A stretch of DNA of 16,677 nt from Pirellulales bacterium (GTDB lineage: Bacteria; Planctomycetota; Planctomycetia; Pirellulales; JAICIG01), in assembly GCA_025924495.1 (NCBI GenBank), contig JAICIG010000142.1:1-16677 (forward strand). The letters run 5' to 3'. This document shows positions 6,804 through 13,534 of the stretch, in pieces (the first letter of the stretch is position 1; each line of letters begins with the position of its first letter). A model generated the notes under the pieces. It saw only the letters and a list, made by a program, of their open reading frames with translations. It was not told where the DNA came from and ran no database searches. Both the position numbers and the translations under genes were made by a program.

Positions 6804-6809
6804 TACAAT
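6804..6809 (+). promoter_or_regulatory. Possible -10 element of the PQQ-like gene
   Basis: TACAAT lies 47 bases before the ATG at 6857, a reasonable position. No good -35 was found at 16-18 bases. A related ACAATCGGCG string occurs 57 bases before the J-like gene start on the minus strand. Weak evidence. Confidence 0.3.
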
Positions 6810-6856
6810 CGGCGCGCCTGCTGCCGCTGAACATCGCCCTCCAAGGAAACCCTGCC

Positions 6857-8116
6857 ATGAAACTTCGCGTTGCATCCGGTTTGATTGTCCTCGCCTGGTT
6901 GTCGAGTGCGTCGGCCTTTGGCGCCGATTGGGCGCAATTCCGCGGTCCGGGCGGAATGGGCGTCAGCGATGAAAAGAATCTGCCGACGCATTGGTCGTCG
7001 AGCGAAAACATTGTCTGGAAAGTCGACTTGCCGGGGCTCGGTTCGTCGAGCCCGATCGTCGTCGGCGATCGCGTGTTTCTCACCTGCTACAGCGGTTACG
7101 GACTGGAGCCGAACGCGGGAGATCAGAAGAATCTGCGGCGCCACTTGCTCTCGTTCGATCGCCGCACGGGCAAGACGCTGTGGAGCAAGGAATTCGAGCC
7201 CAAGCTGCCCGAGCATAAATACCAAGGGGAGGGATCGTATCAAGGGTACGCCGGCAGCACGCCGACGAGCGACGGCGAACGACTGTACGTGTTCTTCGGC
7301 AAGTCGGGCGTGTTTTGCTTCGATCTCGACGGCAGCGAGTTGTGGCACGCCGAAGTGGGCGATGGCATCAATGGCTGGGGCTCGGGCGCCTCGCCTGTTT
7401 TGTTCGGCAAGCTGCTATTGATCAATGCGAGCGTCGAGAGCGGTTCGCTGATTGCTTTGGACAAACTGACCGGCAAGGAAGTCTGGCGGGCTGCCGGCAT
7501 CCGCGCGGCCTGGGATACGCCGCTGTTGGTCGCCGGAAAAGATCGGACCGAGGCGATCGTCAGCGTCGAACCGCGGCTGCTGAGCTTTGACGCCAGCGAC
7601 GGCAAACCGTTGTGGGCGGCCGATGGAGTGCATCGTTATGTCTGCCCGAGCGTGGTGTCGCACGACGGCGTGGTCTACGCCATCGGCGGAGGTCACACCT
7701 CGCTCGCCGTTCGCTTAGGCGGCAGCGGCGACGTCACGGCGTCGAACACCCTCTGGAAGCAGCAAAAAGGCTCGAACGTTTCCTCGCCTGTCTACCACGA
7801 AGGGCATCTCTATTGGGCCAGCGACAACGGCGGCTTTATCTGCTGCCAGAACGCCTCCACTGGCGAGACCATGTTTCAGGAACGGCTCGAACCGCGACCC
7901 GGCAACATCTGGTCGTCGGCGTTATTGGGCGACGGCAAGCTCTATTTTGCCTCGCAGCACAACGGGGCCTATGTAATTGCAGCCAAGCCGAAGTTCGAGT
8001 TGCTCGCTCACAATGTGCTTGCCGATGATGACAGCCGCGCCAACGCCACCCCGGCCATTAGCGGCGGCCGCCTATTCCTGCGCACGGACCGGGCGCTGTA
8101 TTGCATTGGCAAGTAA
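6857..8116 (+). CDS. Exported PQQ-like beta-propeller repeat protein
   Basis: A 419-residue protein with a signal peptide (residues 1 to about 20-23, MKLRVASGLIVLAWLSSASA), then WAQFRGPGGMGVS, a common opening of planctomycete outer-wall propeller proteins. PQQ-like blade motifs recur as aromatic/hydrophobic-D-x-x-T/S-G-K-x-(L/V)-W: LLSFDRRTGKTLW (97-109), VFCFDLDGSELW (152-163), LIALDKLTGKEVW (198-210), LLSFDASDGKPLW (241-253) and FICCQNASTGETMF (327-340). These build a propeller that need not bind PQQ: the calcium/PQQ catalytic residues of quinoprotein dehydrogenases are not evident. AAGGAA precedes the ATG. It most likely serves as a binding or scaffold protein; the substrate is unknown. 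It stands alone between the response regulator and a convergent small gene. Confidence 0.9.
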   Translation: MKLRVASGLIVLAWLSSASAFGADWAQFRGPGGMGVSDEKNLPTHWSSSENIVWKVDLPGLGSSSPIVVGDRVFLTCYSGYGLEPNAGDQKNLRRHLLSFDRRTGKTLWSKEFEPKLPEHKYQGEGSYQGYAGSTPTSDGERLYVFFGKSGVFCFDLDGSELWHAEVGDGINGWGSGASPVLFGKLLLINASVESGSLIALDKLTGKEVWRAAGIRAAWDTPLLVAGKDRTEAIVSVEPRLLSFDASDGKPLWAADGVHRYVCPSVVSHDGVVYAIGGGHTSLAVRLGGSGDVTASNTLWKQQKGSNVSSPVYHEGHLYWASDNGGFICCQNASTGETMFQERLEPRPGNIWSSALLGDGKLYFASQHNGAYVIAAKPKFELLAHNVLADDDSRANATPAISGGRLFLRTDRALYCIGK

Positions 8117-8220
8117 CCGACAGTCCGTGTTTGCTTCAAGCCGTCGCGTGGTCGATTTCAACCCATGATGGCTTGACGTGTGGCAAAAACCGCTGGTAAT
8201 GCTGTGCTGATTGAGCCGCT

Positions 8221-8418
8221 TCAACTCCGACGTTTCCGGTCTCCCTTGTCCCCTTCGCCAGGCTTCGCCGCGGTCTTCGCTTTGCGGCGGCGATCTTGCG
8301 ACAAGGAACGGTGCTGATCGTCGACTTCATTGAACTGGCCGGCGGAATTCCTGCGCACGTAGCGTTTGCTCGTGCCGGTATCGATCAACTCTCTCTTTTG
8401 CGATTTCTTCGTGGTCAT
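8221..8418 (-). CDS. Small basic protein divergent from ligD, 65 residues
   Basis: Very hydrophilic, basic protein: MTTKKSQKRELIDTG, then KRYVRRNSAGQFNE, DDQHRSLSQDRRRKAKTAAK and a Gly/Asp/Lys tail (PGEGDKGDRKRRS). The block R-E-L-I-D-T-G-T-x-K-R-Y-V-R-R followed by G-x-F-x-E and R-S-L-S-x-D resembles a widespread short uncharacterised bacterial family that I know only by pattern. No membrane segment or catalytic motif is visible; charge suggests nucleic-acid binding, which is inference. The ATG at 8418 has AGGAGG 6 bases upstream and fits the family start, so the in-frame ATG at 8475 is rejected; that one also falls inside the promoter. A sigma-54 promoter match lies at 8471-8486. It is divergent from ligD and convergent with the PQQ-like gene. 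Confidence 0.85.
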   Translation of the reverse strand: MTTKKSQKRELIDTGTSKRYVRRNSAGQFNEVDDQHRSLSQDRRRKAKTAAKPGEGDKGDRKRRS

Positions 8419-8470
8419 GTGGGCCTCCTCGCGGTTATCAAAAAGCTCGTAACGCCAGAGCCTTGCACGA

Positions 8471-8486
8471 TGCAAATGACATGCCC
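8471..8486 (-). promoter_or_regulatory. Sigma-54 promoter of the 65-residue protein gene
   Basis: The minus strand reads GGGCATGTCATTTGCA. Against TGGCACG-N4-TTGCW it differs only at the first base and by T for C in the -24 box, with GG (8485-8484) and GC (8473-8472) exactly 10 apart. Predicted start is near 8460, leaving a leader of about 42 bases that contains the AGGAGG site. The geometry closely matches the lipoprotein promoter. Confidence 0.68.
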
Positions 8487-8508
8487 TTTTTGGTCCGCAA
8501 CGGGTTGG

Positions 8509-8524
8509 CGGCGCGCTGTTTGCT
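8509..8524 (+). promoter_or_regulatory. Sigma-54-like promoter of ligD
   Basis: CGGCGCGCTGTTTGCT matches TGGCACG-N4-TTGCW except at the first base and G for A in the -24 box. GG (8510-8511) and GC (8522-8523) are 10 bases apart. Predicted start is near 8535, about 46 bases before the ligD ATG. It is back-to-back with the 8471-8486 site, 22 bases between them. The -24 half is GC-only, so chance is more likely than for the other two sites. Confidence 0.45.
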
Positions 8525-8580
8525 AGCAGGTAAGCAAGCGAGCCGGCCCGATTTGAGCGGCTAACGACGATTGGCTACCC

Positions 8581-11352
8581 ATGGGACTTATCGAATACCG
8601 ACGCAAACGGAACTTCCGCGTTACCGCCGAGCCGCGGGGCGGGCGAGTCGCTGTTCACAAAAAGCTGAGCTTCGTAATCCAGAAGCATGCCGCGTCGCAC
8701 TTGCATTACGATTTTCGCCTGGAGCTCGACGGAGTTCTCAAGAGTTGGGCCGTCCCCAAGGGACCGTCGCTCGACCCAGCGACCAAGCGGCTGGCGATGC
8801 ACGTCGAAGACCACCCGCTGGAATATGGCGATTTCGAGGGCATTATCCCCGCAGGGGAATACGGCGGCGGCACGGTTCTGTTGTGGGATCGAGGAACCTG
8901 GGAGCCGGTCGGCGACGGCGAGAAAGGCTATCGCGACGGCAGTTTGAAATTCGTGCTGCACGGAGAGAAGCTGCAGGGCGGCTGGATGTTGGTGCGGCGC
9001 GGAGGCCGACGCGGAGACCCGAATGAACGGCATTGGTTCCTGTTCAAGGAGCGCGATGAATCCGCCGACCCGGACGTGGAGATCACCGCTGAGCAGCCGC
9101 TGAGCGTCGCCACGGGGCGCGATCTCGACGAGATCGCCGAGGAGGCCGACCGAGTTTGGGGGCCGAACGGCGAGGCGCCAAAGCGGCGTCGCGCGAAAGG
9201 AAAACGAGCGACCAGTCGCAATCGCAGCGTCGGCGCTGCCAAGGACAAGACGCCAAGCCATGCCAGCCAGAACGGCCGCCGCCCACGAACGAAAGCTACA
9301 AAGAAGGTTTCTGCCCGTACGAGACAGCGAGCGACCGCCACGCGCGCCAAACTCAAGCAAGCGCTGAAGCGCCTGAAGGCGAAACGGGCGCCGCTGCCCG
9401 GCAAGGCGGAAGTTCAGCTAGCGACGCTCGCCAAGGATGTCCCTGCCGGCGACGACTGGATGCACGAAATCAAGCTGGACGGCTACCGCATGCTGTGCCG
9501 AATCGACAAGGGCAAGGTGCGCTTCATCAGTCGCAACGGTCGCGATTGGACCGAAAAATTTCCGACATTGGCGGCGGCGGCCGCGGAACTGCCGATCGAT
9601 AACGCCATTCTCGACGGCGAGGTGGTGGTCATCGAGCGCGACGGGACCACCAGTTTTCAGGCGTTGCAAAATGCGTTTCAGTCCGGCAGCGAATCGACCT
9701 TTCTGTACTATGCCTTCGATCTGCTCCATCTCGATGGCTACGACTTGCGGCCGGCGCCGATCGAAGAGCGAAAGGAAACGCTGCGCATGCTGATGCCGGC
9801 CGAAGGGCCGTTCCATTACGGCGATCATGTGATTGGCAGCGGCTCGGAATTTCTTGCCGAAGCGGCTCGACTGCATTTGGAGGGGATCGTTTCCAAACGC
9901 CTCGGCCGGCCGTATTCGCCCGGCAGAAGCCTCGACTGGCTTAAGGTGAAGTGCTCCTTGCGCGAGGAATTCGTGATCGGCGGGTTTACCAAACCCGGCG
10001 GCAGCCGCCGTTATTTCGGGGCGCTGTTGTTGGGCTATTACGACCGCAAGCATCGCCTGATCTACGCCGGGCGCGTCGGCACAGGTTTTGGAGAGCGCAC
10101 GCTTGCCGAGTTGCATGGCCGCTTGACAGAGTTAGTGCAGGAAAAATCCCCATTCGCCGATCTCTCCGGCAATACCGGACAGGCGCGGGGAGTCGCCTGG
10201 GTCAAACCGTCGCTGGTGGCGCAGATCGAGTTTTCCAATTGGACCAACGAGCGTCAATTGCGGCATCCCTCGTTTCAAGGACTTCGCGAAGATAAGCCGG
10301 CGAAAGAAGTCGTTCGCGACGATCCGATCTCCCTGCCGGCTATTGAATCGACCAAGAAAGCTGCAGCGATGTCAAAGCGTAAAAGCGCCAGTCGGCCCGC
10401 CGCCGGAAAGCAGAGCGGCGCCCGTGGTTCTGCCGTAAGCTCGGTCGAAGCCGAGGTGGCCGGCGTGCGGCTTTCGCATCCCGACAAGGTGCTCTACCCG
10501 AACGCCGGCGTCACCAAGCTCGATTTGGCGCAATATTACGAGCGGATCGCCGAGTGGATGCTGCCTCACGTGGAGAACCGGCTATTGGCGCTGGTTCGCT
10601 GTCCCGGCGGCAGAAAGAGCAATTGCTTTTTCCAAAAACATCCCGGCGATGGAGTGTTTGAGCATTTTCGCCAGTTTCCCGTGACCGAGAAACATAAGAC
10701 CGAGAACTATCTGTCGATCGACGATCTGGCAGGCCTTGTTTCCCTGGTTCAGATGGGCGTCCTGGAGATTCACATCTGGGGATCGCAGGTCGACGACATT
10801 GAAAAGCCGGACCGGCTGATCTTCGATCTCGATCCCGACCCCGCCGTCGAATGGGCCGAGGTCGTCGCCGCGGCCAAAGAAGTGCGGTCGCTGCTCGAGG
10901 AGCTCGAATTGGTTTCATTCGTCAAGACGACTGGCGGCAAGGGGCTGCACATCGTCGTGCCGGTGCGGCGGCGCAGCGACTGGGCCGATGCGAAAAGTTT
11001 CTGTCGGGCCGTGGCCGACTTCCTCGTGGCCGCGGCGCCCGATCGCTATATCGCCACGATGAGCAAAGCCGCGCGCAAGGGAAAGATTTTTATCGACTAC
11101 CTGCGCAACGACCGCGGGGCGACGTCGATCGCGCCTTATTCGACGCGCGCTCGCGACGGCGCGACCGTCAGCGTTCCGATTGCATGGGAAGAGCTGAGCG
11201 GCCGCATGAAGTCGGATCACTTCAATATCCACAATCTGCCCGCTCGCTTGTCGCGACTGAAGACCGATCCGTGGGCCGAGATTGTCAGCGTGAAACAATC
11301 GATCAAGGCGTCGATGGCGCGGAGTTTAAAATCCGTGCGAGCGGGCGTCTAG
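8581..11352 (+). CDS. ligD: ATP-dependent DNA ligase D, phosphoesterase-ligase-polymerase
   Basis: A 923-residue multifunctional end-joining enzyme for double-strand breaks, normally working with Ku. The N-terminal 3'-phosphoesterase (about 20-160) has HLHYDFRLE (40-48) and MHVEDHP (73-79), carrying its metal and phosphate ligands. A basic, repeat-poor linker (about 198-270) leads to the ligase domain (about 280-575) with adenylation motif EIKLDGYR (nucleophile Lys298), DGE (345-347), GIVSKR (435-440) and WLKVK (453-457). A second linker (about 590-622) joins the primase-type polymerase (about 625-905), with FDLDPD (748-753) supplying Asp749/Asp751 and Asp839 in FIDYLRND. All three modules look intact. 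The order is that of Pseudomonas-type LigD. No Ku gene is in the window. The ATG lacks a clear Shine-Dalgarno. A 6-bp hairpin (11344-11363) spans the stop. polX follows 63 bases later, probably cotranscribed. Confidence 0.97.
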   Translation: MGLIEYRRKRNFRVTAEPRGGRVAVHKKLSFVIQKHAASHLHYDFRLELDGVLKSWAVPKGPSLDPATKRLAMHVEDHPLEYGDFEGIIPAGEYGGGTVLLWDRGTWEPVGDGEKGYRDGSLKFVLHGEKLQGGWMLVRRGGRRGDPNERHWFLFKERDESADPDVEITAEQPLSVATGRDLDEIAEEADRVWGPNGEAPKRRRAKGKRATSRNRSVGAAKDKTPSHASQNGRRPRTKATKKVSARTRQRATATRAKLKQALKRLKAKRAPLPGKAEVQLATLAKDVPAGDDWMHEIKLDGYRMLCRIDKGKVRFISRNGRDWTEKFPTLAAAAAELPIDNAILDGEVVVIERDGTTSFQALQNAFQSGSESTFLYYAFDLLHLDGYDLRPAPIEERKETLRMLMPAEGPFHYGDHVIGSGSEFLAEAARLHLEGIVSKRLGRPYSPGRSLDWLKVKCSLREEFVIGGFTKPGGSRRYFGALLLGYYDRKHRLIYAGRVGTGFGERTLAELHGRLTELVQEKSPFADLSGNTGQARGVAWVKPSLVAQIEFSNWTNERQLRHPSFQGLREDKPAKEVVRDDPISLPAIESTKKAAAMSKRKSASRPAAGKQSGARGSAVSSVEAEVAGVRLSHPDKVLYPNAGVTKLDLAQYYERIAEWMLPHVENRLLALVRCPGGRKSNCFFQKHPGDGVFEHFRQFPVTEKHKTENYLSIDDLAGLVSLVQMGVLEIHIWGSQVDDIEKPDRLIFDLDPDPAVEWAEVVAAAKEVRSLLEELELVSFVKTTGGKGLHIVVPVRRRSDWADAKSFCRAVADFLVAAAPDRYIATMSKAARKGKIFIDYLRNDRGATSIAPYSTRARDGATVSVPIAWEELSGRMKSDHFNIHNLPARLSRLKTDPWAEIVSVKQSIKASMARSLKSVRAGV

Positions 11353-11415
11353 CGGCGGACGCCTGACTCGCTTGGGGAGAGCTCGGGCGACTTAGAAGCG
11401 ATCGAAAGAGACTGC

Positions 11416-13101
11416 ATGCCAGCCAGCAATGCAAAAGTCGCCGATCTCTTGCGTCGTTATGCCGGCGTACTGGCTTTAGAGGGAGTCGATCGATTTAAAG
11501 TCAAAGCGTACCGTCGTGCCGCCGACACCTTGGAAGCCATCCAGTCCGACGTGTCGAAGCTGATTGCCAGCGGAGAAGATTTGCAGCAATTGCCGGGCAT
11601 CGGCAAGGCGATCAGCGCCAAGATTGAGGACATCGTCCGCACCGGCAAGCTCCCTCAGCTTGAGAAGGCGACAGCCAAGCTCGCGCCGGAACTGGTGGAA
11701 TTGGCGGGCCGTCCCGCGCTCGATCCGAAAAAAGTGATGCGGGCGTACAAAAAGCTGGGCATCAACAGCCTGGCCGAGTTGCAACAGCGGCTCGATTCCG
11801 GCGAAGTACGCGAAGCTCTGGGCGCTCGCATGGAGTTTCATCTTCGCCAGGGGCTCGATGATCGACCGCGCCTGCTATTGTGGGCCGCCGAAAAGTTGGC
11901 GGTGCAGGTTGAAGAGTTTCTGAATTCGATGCCGGCGGTAAGCCGCGTCGCACGGGTCGGCAGCCTGCGTAGACTGCAGGAAACGGTCGGCGATTTGAAT
12001 TTTCTGGTCGCTGGAGAATCGCCGCGGAAAATCTTCCAAGGTTTTGCAGAGTTCGGCGCCGTGCAATCCTCCGCGGCGCAAGGCAAGCACGAAATGCGGT
12101 TCACGCTTTCGGCCGACCGCAGCGTCAGCCTGTCGTGGTCCCCGCTTGAGTTCTGGGGAGCGGCCTTGCTGCTCCACACCGGTTCGGCCGCGCATCTAGC
12201 CGAGTTGTCGAAACGTGCCGCGAAGAAACGGTTCCGCCTGACTGCCGAAGCCAAGGCCGCCGCCGATCTCGACGAGCCGGCGATTTACCGCAAGCATGGC
12301 CTGGAATTCATTGAGCCGGAACTGCGCGAAGGCAGCGGCGAGATCGAAGCCGCCGCGCAGGGGCGGTTGCCTCGCCTGGTCGGCCTGGACGACCTGCGAG
12401 GCGATCTGCACATGCACACCACGGCCAGCGACGGCGCGAACTCGCTGGCCGAGATGGCAGCCGCCGCGAAAGAGCGCGGTTACGAATACATCGCCATCAC
12501 CGACCATTCGCAGTCGCTGAAGATCACCAACGGGCTGAGCGAGAAGCGGCTGTTCGCCCACATCAAGGCGATCGACAAGCTCAACGCCCGGCTGAAAGGG
12601 CTCACGATCCTGAAATCGGCCGAGGTCGACATTCTGGAGGACGGCAGCCTCGATTACTCCGACGCGGCGCTCAAGGAACTCGATCTAACGATTTGCTCGA
12701 TTCATTCGCGCTTTGCCCTGGACAAGCAGCGGCAAACGGAACGAATTCTGCGGGCCATGGACAATCCTTACTTCAACTTCCTCGGCCATGCCACCGGCCG
12801 GCTGCTGCTCAAGCGAGAGGGATACGAGGTGGATATGGAAAGGATCATGGAACACGCCAAAGACCGCGGCTGCTTTTTCGAAATCAATTCGAGCCCCGAC
12901 CGGCTCGATCTCTCCGCCGAACATGCCAGGCTGGCGAAACAGCGCGGCATCAAAATCGCCATCAACACCGACGCTCACAGCACGTCGGAACTTCGCTTCA
13001 TGTCCGCCGGCATCAACCAGGCCCGCCGCGGTTGGCTCGAACCCGCCGACGTGCTCAACGCTTTACCGCTCGGACGCCTCAAAAGGCAGTTGCGACGGTG
13101 A
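11416..13101 (+). CDS. polX: PolX-family protein with intact PHP nuclease and degenerate polymerase site
   Basis: A 561-residue protein of bacterial/archaeal PolX architecture, slightly below the usual 570-575. It has an 8-kDa-like N-terminus (1-80) with helix-hairpin-helix QLPGIGKAISAKI (58-70), a fingers/palm region (about 85-310) and a C-terminal PHP domain (about 325-561). The PHP ligands are all present: DLHMHT (His332, His334), Asp339, TDHS (His364), SAEVDI (Glu403), SIHS (His430), GHATGR (His458) and NTDAH (Asp519, His521). This supports manganese-dependent 3'-5' exonuclease activity. The palm motif GSLRR...ETVGDLN has Asp193 but Asn195 (AAT at 11998-12000) where family members have Asp. 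The third catalytic Asp, normally in V-D-L-R, aligns with Ser238 (VSLS). Polymerase activity is therefore probably lost. It likely acts with LigD in end repair. Confidence 0.93.
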   Translation: MPASNAKVADLLRRYAGVLALEGVDRFKVKAYRRAADTLEAIQSDVSKLIASGEDLQQLPGIGKAISAKIEDIVRTGKLPQLEKATAKLAPELVELAGRPALDPKKVMRAYKKLGINSLAELQQRLDSGEVREALGARMEFHLRQGLDDRPRLLLWAAEKLAVQVEEFLNSMPAVSRVARVGSLRRLQETVGDLNFLVAGESPRKIFQGFAEFGAVQSSAAQGKHEMRFTLSADRSVSLSWSPLEFWGAALLLHTGSAAHLAELSKRAAKKRFRLTAEAKAAADLDEPAIYRKHGLEFIEPELREGSGEIEAAAQGRLPRLVGLDDLRGDLHMHTTASDGANSLAEMAAAAKERGYEYIAITDHSQSLKITNGLSEKRLFAHIKAIDKLNARLKGLTILKSAEVDILEDGSLDYSDAALKELDLTICSIHSRFALDKQRQTERILRAMDNPYFNFLGHATGRLLLKREGYEVDMERIMEHAKDRGCFFEINSSPDRLDLSAEHARLAKQRGIKIAINTDAHSTSELRFMSAGINQARRGWLEPADVLNALPLGRLKRQLRR

Positions 13102-13144
13102 ACGCGGTAGTTTCGGCATAGCAGAGCGGCACACCTTGGGCCCA

Positions 13145-13451
13145 CAAAGTAGCAGGCATACTCCATATGCCGCCCGCCGAATTGCGAATCCGCTTTGCAC
13201 GTTAATCATGCAAGGACCGCTATCAGCTTCATTCCTCCTGCGGAACGGCACATGGAATGTGCCTGCGACTTTGCGCAAGCTGGAGCAGAGGTCATGAGAC
13301 TTTTCATGGATGCGGCGCCAGCAGGCTGAGTGCTCAAAAAAGCTGTCGCCAATCAGGAACTGTACCCTCAGAGCCTTGCTCTCGCCGTGCACCGCCCAGC
13401 CCTCGCAACGGCCGCAAGATTGTCGCTTTTCGCTCCCGCGAAAAGTACGCT
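13145..13451. repeat. Composite dispersed repeat, copy 1
   Basis: About 307 bases, alignable to the copy at 16015-16422. It opens with CAAAGTAGC and a hairpin (GGCATACTCCATATGCC, 13155-13171). Next comes a shared middle and the reverse-oriented hairpin GGCACATGGAATGTGCC (13247-13263), whose reverse complement closely resembles the first. About 185 bases of conserved tail end in the perfect stem CTTTTCGC/GCGAAAAG (13426-13445, loop TCCC). Differences between copies include indels not in multiples of three, so it is non-coding; short ORFs through it are artefacts. It lies between the convergent polX and J-like genes. The rest of 13102-13534 holds only the paired hairpins at 13492-13523. Confidence 0.8.
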
Positions 13452-13491
13452 TGATTCGCATTTCTGCAACGCAATCGGCGAGCCGGAGCGC

Positions 13492-13523
13492 CAGCCACCG
13501 TTGGCTGCCTGGTGCGACCCAGG
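13492..13523 (-). terminator. Paired hairpins after the J-like gene
   Basis: Two adjacent perfect stems lie 12 bases past the minus-strand stop at 13535: CCTGG/CCAGG (13508-13512 with 13519-13523) and CAGCCA/TGGCTG (13492-13497 with 13502-13507). No T-tract follows. Position between convergent genes suggests a 3'-end structure, possibly bidirectional. Confidence 0.35.
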
Positions 13524-13534
13524 TTTGGATCCCA

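Noticed and set aside
8575..9360. 261-codon ORF antisense to the N-terminal part of ligD
   Set aside because: An antisense shadow with low-complexity arginine/alanine composition; ligD is unambiguous on the plus strand.
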